From: Thermotogae bacterium
Lineage (GTDB): Bacteria; Thermotogota; Thermotogae; Petrotogales; Petrotogaceae
DNA: 64,000 nt
Assembly (NCBI GenBank): GCA_024233675.1
Contig: JACKPH010000004.1
Coordinates: 1 to 64,000 of the forward strand
Direction of reading: 5' to 3'
Positions 60,177-64,000 of this stretch are shown in pieces. Made by a program: the position numbers and the translations under genes. The notes beneath the pieces were generated by a model. It made no database searches and had not been told where the DNA came from. It was given only the letters and a program-made list of their open reading frames with translations. Position 1 is the first letter of the stretch, and every line of letters starts with the position of its first letter.

Positions 60177-61208
60177 ATGATTTTTCTGATTATTTTTTTA
60201 TTTATAATTATAGCTTTTATTATTTCATTCTTTTATAAAAATCTTAATTATTATAAAAAACCTATGAAAAAAGTCAAAAGATCAGGATATAAAGAATTAC
60301 AAGCTGTTTTACCGGACAGTAGTGTTATAAATTATGCTCACTGCGGTAAAGGAACACCACTTTTATTAATTCACGGTCAGGGTGTTGCCTGGCAGGATTA
60401 TGCCGAAGTTCTTCCCGAACTGAGCAAACATTATCATGTCTATGCAGTTGACTGTTTCGGACACGGAAAATCTTCGCATAATTCAGAAAAATACAGTGCT
60501 CAGGAAACAGGAAAAGCTCTTTCATGGTTTATAGAAAATGTTATAAAAGAACCTGCGATTGTTTCCGGACATTCTTCCGGAGGTCTTTTAACAGTATGGC
60601 TTGCGGCTAATTCTCCTGAAAATGTTAAAGGTATAATACTTGAAGACCCTCCTTTATTTTCGTGCGAAATAGAAAGAACAGAAAAAACTTTTGCTTTTGT
60701 TGATTCATTTGAGCCTATACACAGATATATAAATCAGAATGAAGAAAAAAACTATTCTCTTTATTATCTTAAAAACTGTAAATGGCTCGATTTTTTCGGA
60801 AAAAGTAAGGAAAAAATACTGAATTACGGAATAAAATATAATTTAAACCATCCCGAGTCAGAAATTAAATTCTTTTTTCTTCCGCCTGCTATTACAAGAA
60901 TGTTTCATTTTTTAAGAGAATATGATCCAATTTTCGGAGAAGCTTTTTATACATGTTCATGGATGAAAAATTTCAGTCATAAAGAAAATCTTTTAAAAAT
61001 TAACTGTCCTTCCGTTCTTATTCATACAAGGTGGAGTTATAGTGAAGAAGGTATTTTACTCGGAGCTATGGATGAAAAAGATGCACAAAAAGCTGTTTCG
61101 TATATAAAAAACTGTAAACTTATAAATGTTAAAAGCGGTCATGATTTTCATGCTGAAAAACCAAAAGAATTTCTGAACATAATAATTAACGGAATAAATA
61201 ATTTCTGA
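60177..61208 (+). CDS. Membrane-anchored alpha/beta hydrolase
   Basis: 343 residues. An N-terminal membrane helix (MIFLIIFLFIIIAFIISFFY) is followed by YAHCGKGTPLLLIHGQGVAW, the nucleophile elbow IVSGHSSGGLLTVWLA (G-H-S-S-G), and a C-terminal histidine in NVKSGHDFHAEKPKEFL. The hydrolase side probably faces the cytosol, or outside if the helix is a signal anchor. GGGGTG serves as RBS. Single gene, with a terminator at 61278. Confidence 0.88.
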   Translation: MIFLIIFLFIIIAFIISFFYKNLNYYKKPMKKVKRSGYKELQAVLPDSSVINYAHCGKGTPLLLIHGQGVAWQDYAEVLPELSKHYHVYAVDCFGHGKSSHNSEKYSAQETGKALSWFIENVIKEPAIVSGHSSGGLLTVWLAANSPENVKGIILEDPPLFSCEIERTEKTFAFVDSFEPIHRYINQNEEKNYSLYYLKNCKWLDFFGKSKEKILNYGIKYNLNHPESEIKFFFLPPAITRMFHFLREYDPIFGEAFYTCSWMKNFSHKENLLKINCPSVLIHTRWSYSEEGILLGAMDEKDAQKAVSYIKNCKLINVKSGHDFHAEKPKEFLNIIINGINNF

Positions 61209-61277
61209 AGATTTTACTGATAAGAAAAGATTGCGTTAAAAAAATCCGTAATTATGATAAATATTTTGTAATAATCG

Positions 61278-61327
61278 AATACCCCCAAAACATTTATTTT
61301 AAAAATAATGTTTCGGGGGTATTTTAT
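61278..61327. terminator. Terminator between the convergent hydrolase and oleate hydratase genes
   Basis: AATACCCCCaAAACATT (about 61278-61294) pairs with AATGTTTcGGGGGTATT (about 61307-61323), followed on the plus strand by TTATATT. Confidence 0.8.
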
Positions 61328-61349
61328 ATTTTATTCCGAAAAGAACTTT

Positions 61350-63125
61350 TTATATAACATTATAAGATTTTAATAGTTTTTCAACTTCAGTTCCCTGAAT
61401 TTTTTTAAGTGCCTCTTTCATGGCAATTTTTTCTTTTAAAGGTAAATTAATATCTGTAAGTTTTTTACCGTCTGATAATTTTACTGTTGCATCAAGAAGA
61501 TTTCTTACATCATAAACGCTACCCCATACTTCCGGTATGCCACGATCAACATTAAGAAGAGTATAAACTGCTTCCATACCTGTTCTTATAGAATACTCAG
61601 TTGTAAATATTGTATCTCTTACTGTTTCAGCAAACTGTCCTAAGAAAGCAAAATTTACGCTTCCTTCAGGTACTACATTAGGTCTGTCTCCCGCTTTTCT
61701 CGGCATAAAAAATGCTGTAATATAAGGCATCATAACAGGAATTGTTTTTGCACTGTTTTCAGCAAGATTTTCTATCTGATCTTCCGGTACTCCCATGTGA
61801 TAAAGCCATTCCATACATATTTCTTTTCCTGTGCATTCACGCATTGTTTTTTTCACAAAATTACCCGGTTTATCGCTGAAAAGTCCGTATATCCAACCTA
61901 CAAGCTGACCTTCAGGCTGTGTTCTGAACTGAGGCTGTCTGTTAAATGTCCAGGAAAGTAACCAGTTAGAATCTCTTGCGGTAACAATACCTCCGGTTAC
62001 AACATTTCCTGAAAAAGGATCACGTTTACATATATTCTGAATATACGGAACTATTTTTTTATCAAGTGTTGTAACTGTTGCACTCATCCAGTTTGTTTTT
62101 TCTGTATCTGAACAGAATTTTTCAGGATTTCCGAAAGAACTGTCCTGAGCAGCTATTTTTCTCCACATATCCCAGCAGCTGCCAGGTTTTATTTCAGAAT
62201 TCATTTCAGCAGGTTTATCCTGGTCTCCCATTGTTGAATTTTCTGTACATGACCCGTTTGTTATAAAGACAAGTTCATTTTCTGTAAGGTCTATATGTTC
62301 TTCTTTACCGTTTTTAAGGCATAATATTTTTTTAGCTGTTTTTTTGTCTTTCTTTATTTCAAATTCTACATTTGTTACATGAACACCGTACTGAAAATCC
62401 ACATTATGTTTTTTCAGATAATTAACCATAGGTAATATCATGGATTCATACTGATTATATTTCGTAAATCTTAATGCTTTAAAATCAGGAAGACCTCCTA
62501 TGTGATGAACAAATCTCTGTAAATAAAGTTTCATTTCAAGAGCACTGTGCCAGTTTTCAAATGCAAACATTGTTCTCCAGTACATCCAGAAATTCGAATT
62601 AAGAACTTCTTCATCAAAAACCTGATCAATACGTAAATCATAAAGTTTTTCATCAGGAGTCATAAATAATTTCATAATCTGCATTAAACCTTTATCGGAA
62701 AGTCCGAATTTGCCGTCTGTATGAGCATCTTTTCCCTTATTTTCAGTTGCTCTGCACAAAGAAAAGTTAGGATCTTTTTTGTTAAGCCAGTAATATTCAT
62801 CCAAAACACTTACGCCTTCTGTTTCAATAGAAGGTATTGAACGCATTATATCCCACATACATTCAAAATGATTATCCATTTCTCTTCCGCCGCGCATAAC
62901 AAAACCACGATCGGGATATTCATAACCGTCACATGCTCCTCCGGGGATAGGATCTTTTTCAAGTATATGTATATTTTCACCTTTCATCTGTCCGTCTCTT
63001 ACAAGAAAACAGGCAGCTGCAAGTGCACCGAGTCCTGAACCTATTAAATATGCCGATTTAGAATCTACTCCCTCAGGTTTTAAAGGTCTGGCAAAAGATT
63101 CATAATTTCCGCTGCTGTAATACAT
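61350..63125 (-). CDS. ohyA: Oleate hydratase (myosin-cross-reactive antigen family)
   Basis: 591 residues, the normal family length. FAD fold: [20 protein letters not shown] (G-x-G-x-x-x-A/G), [28 protein letters not shown] (split here as [10 protein letters not shown] and [16 protein letters not shown]) with the catalytic-loop glutamate, [20 protein letters not shown], and [20 protein letters not shown] near the end. The enzyme adds water to the cis-9 double bond of oleic acid to give 10-hydroxystearic acid, peripherally at the membrane. ATG 63125 has AGGAGGG upstream. The TetR gene lies upstream in the same direction. Confidence 0.95.
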   Translation of the reverse strand: MYYSSGNYESFARPLKPEGVDSKSAYLIGSGLGALAAACFLVRDGQMKGENIHILEKDPIPGGACDGYEYPDRGFVMRGGREMDNHFECMWDIMRSIPSIETEGVSVLDEYYWLNKKDPNFSLCRATENKGKDAHTDGKFGLSDKGLMQIMKLFMTPDEKLYDLRIDQVFDEEVLNSNFWMYWRTMFAFENWHSALEMKLYLQRFVHHIGGLPDFKALRFTKYNQYESMILPMVNYLKKHNVDFQYGVHVTNVEFEIKKDKKTAKKILCLKNGKEEHIDLTENELVFITNGSCTENSTMGDQDKPAEMNSEIKPGSCWDMWRKIAAQDSSFGNPEKFCSDTEKTNWMSATVTTLDKKIVPYIQNICKRDPFSGNVVTGGIVTARDSNWLLSWTFNRQPQFRTQPEGQLVGWIYGLFSDKPGNFVKKTMRECTGKEICMEWLYHMGVPEDQIENLAENSAKTIPVMMPYITAFFMPRKAGDRPNVVPEGSVNFAFLGQFAETVRDTIFTTEYSIRTGMEAVYTLLNVDRGIPEVWGSVYDVRNLLDATVKLSDGKKLTDINLPLKEKIAMKEALKKIQGTEVEKLLKSYNVI

Positions 63126-63209
63126 TTTATTCCCTCCTTTTTTTACCCGTTTAATTCGGGATTTAATCTTCATTTTTATTATAGCAGTTATTTTTTCCGG
63201 TTACTACGG

Positions 63210-63256
63210 TCAAAGATAAGGCAGTGTCCGGTTTTCGGACACTGCCTTATCTTTGA
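63210..63256. repeat. Perfect 21-bp inverted repeat between tetR and ohyA
   Basis: TCAAAGATAAGGCAGTGTCC + G (63210-63230) pairs base for base with 63236-63256 around a five-base loop. On the minus strand (direction of tetR to ohyA) no T-run follows, so it is not a standard terminator. It could be an mRNA processing or stabilising hairpin, an operator, or a short mobile repeat. Confidence 0.75.
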
Positions 63257-63267
63257 TTAATAAAAAT

Positions 63268-63828
63268 TTATATTTCTTTGCTTCTCTTAAGTGAAAGAGC
63301 TATATTGCCGTCAAAAAGAAGTCCTATACGTTTAATAATTTTTTCCGGTTCATCTTTCATACCGTCAGCTATCCAGTGAAGAACCATATTTGTGAGTGCA
63401 CTCTGATAAAAACGGGCTATGATTTTTGCATCTTCTTCAGAAGCTTTTATTTCTCTGTTTATATCCTCAACATATCTAAACATTACATTACCAGCTATAG
63501 AATAAAGATATCTTTCAAGTTCCTCCCTGTGCACGGAATTAAAAATATGATAAATTGCTCTTTTGTTTTTTATAGAAGTTCTTGCGGCAAAAATAAAGCA
63601 TTCTTCCCAGGAATGAGTTTCATTGTATTTGATTATGACATTTTCTATTTCACTTTCAAATATTTCATGAATGATTGAGTATAAATTTTCGTAATAATAA
63701 TAAAAAGTTTTTCTGTTAATTTCACATTTTGTAACTATATTTTTTATTGTTATTTTATCAAAAGGTTTTTCATTGAGCATTTCCACAAAAACCTCACGTA
63801 TCATCTTCCTTGTATACTGCTGTGCCAT
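63268..63828 (-). CDS. TetR-family transcriptional regulator
   Basis: 186 residues from ATG 63828, chosen for CGGAG 7-11 bases upstream. The N-terminal HTH is FDKITIKNIVTKCEINRKTFYYYYEN (given here as ITIKNIVTKCEINRKTFYYY, about residues 28-47), with the YYYYEN signature of the DhaS/TetR_C_7 group. The C-terminal helical domain is the ligand pocket. It lies just upstream of the oleate hydratase gene, so fatty-acid-responsive control of ohyA is likely (inference). The last 170 bases of the window hold no gene, only its presumed promoter. Confidence 0.87.
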   Translation of the reverse strand: MAQQYTRKMIREVFVEMLNEKPFDKITIKNIVTKCEINRKTFYYYYENLYSIIHEIFESEIENVIIKYNETHSWEECFIFAARTSIKNKRAIYHIFNSVHREELERYLYSIAGNVMFRYVEDINREIKASEEDAKIIARFYQSALTNMVLHWIADGMKDEPEKIIKRIGLLFDGNIALSLKRSKEI

Positions 63829-64000
63829 TTTAATCACTCCGTTCATTCAAATAAAATTTCTGACGGTTGCAGTCAAAACATTATCAAACAGTCTATTCTG
63901 CTTTTTTAAAATTTTATCATATTTAATTTATATTTACAAAAAAACTATATTAAAAAAGGATTTCTCCGTCGTAGTCTTTCTTTAAATACATAAATTTACT

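Overview
The window looks like the chromosome of a low-GC (roughly 30% by eye) anaerobic bacterium, most likely a clostridial Bacillota. It has strong AGGAGG ribosome sites, many TTG/GTG starts and Rho-independent terminators. It also has two hydroxylamine reductase (hybrid-cluster protein) loci, oxygen-sensitive Fe-S proteins, and mobile DNA of the kind found in Gram-positive conjugative elements. I cannot name the species. No rRNA, tRNA or CRISPR array was seen.

Layout. (1) 1-4566: ferredoxin, hcp, HD-domain protein, a divergent Fe-S protein / Crp-Fnr regulator pair, and a CGGC protein. (2) 4567-20300: an accessory island built from decayed mobile elements. At least five copies of the 3' end of the 23S rRNA uracil methyltransferase gene (rlmD/rumA), a known integration hotspot, mark successive att-like scars at 4764, 5315, 10918, 14397 and 19934. 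Between them lie an ApeA-like HEPN protein, a wrecked topB, an AbrB remnant, an AlbA_2 ATPase-like protein, an ArdC-like remnant, an AbiE pair with a broken toxin gene, RhuM, a group II intron sitting exactly inside one rlmD tail, a diguanylate cyclase, a 5'-truncated serine recombinase and a 5'-truncated RloB. (3) 20372-31733: host-like small-molecule enzymes (methyltransferase, flavoproteins, HAD, Nudix-GNAT, kinase and adenylyltransferase-like proteins) plus a DUF2268/MerR operon. (4) 32031-35129: a second, more AT-rich copy of the hcp / Fe-S protein / Crp module. (5) 35478-49999: HAD, GNAT, epimerase, a MerR regulator with two candidate target promoters, a transglutaminase-like protein, a NisI-like two-repeat lipoprotein followed by a two-component system, DUF3737 and hydrolases. 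(6) 50116-60050: a hybrid sensor kinase and a tightly coupled run encoding REC-PAS-GGDEF-EAL, two CrtI-like flavoproteins, an esterase and an MBL hydrolase. (7) 60177-63828: alpha/beta hydrolase, oleate hydratase and a TetR regulator.

Regulatory logic visible in the DNA. A GTTGCA-N2-TGCAAC dyad occurs upstream of both hcp genes and in both divergent Fe-S/Crp intergenic regions. In three cases its centre lies exactly 41.5 bp (40.5 in the fourth) upstream of the start site implied by a good -10 box, the class II Crp/Fnr activator position. In the divergent regions the same dyad also lies just downstream of the crp promoter, which suggests autorepression. Three promoters carry the 19-bp spacer and spacer dyad typical of MerR-family targets. 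The AbiE promoter carries a perfect 32-bp palindrome, and a mutated copy of it precedes the topB remnant.

The best candidates for new biology are the ApeA-like HEPN gene inside the rlmD hotspot, the paired flavoprotein/esterase/MBL operon led by a c-di-GMP enzyme, the NisI-like immunity locus, and the HcpR-type regulatory module present twice with matching geometry.
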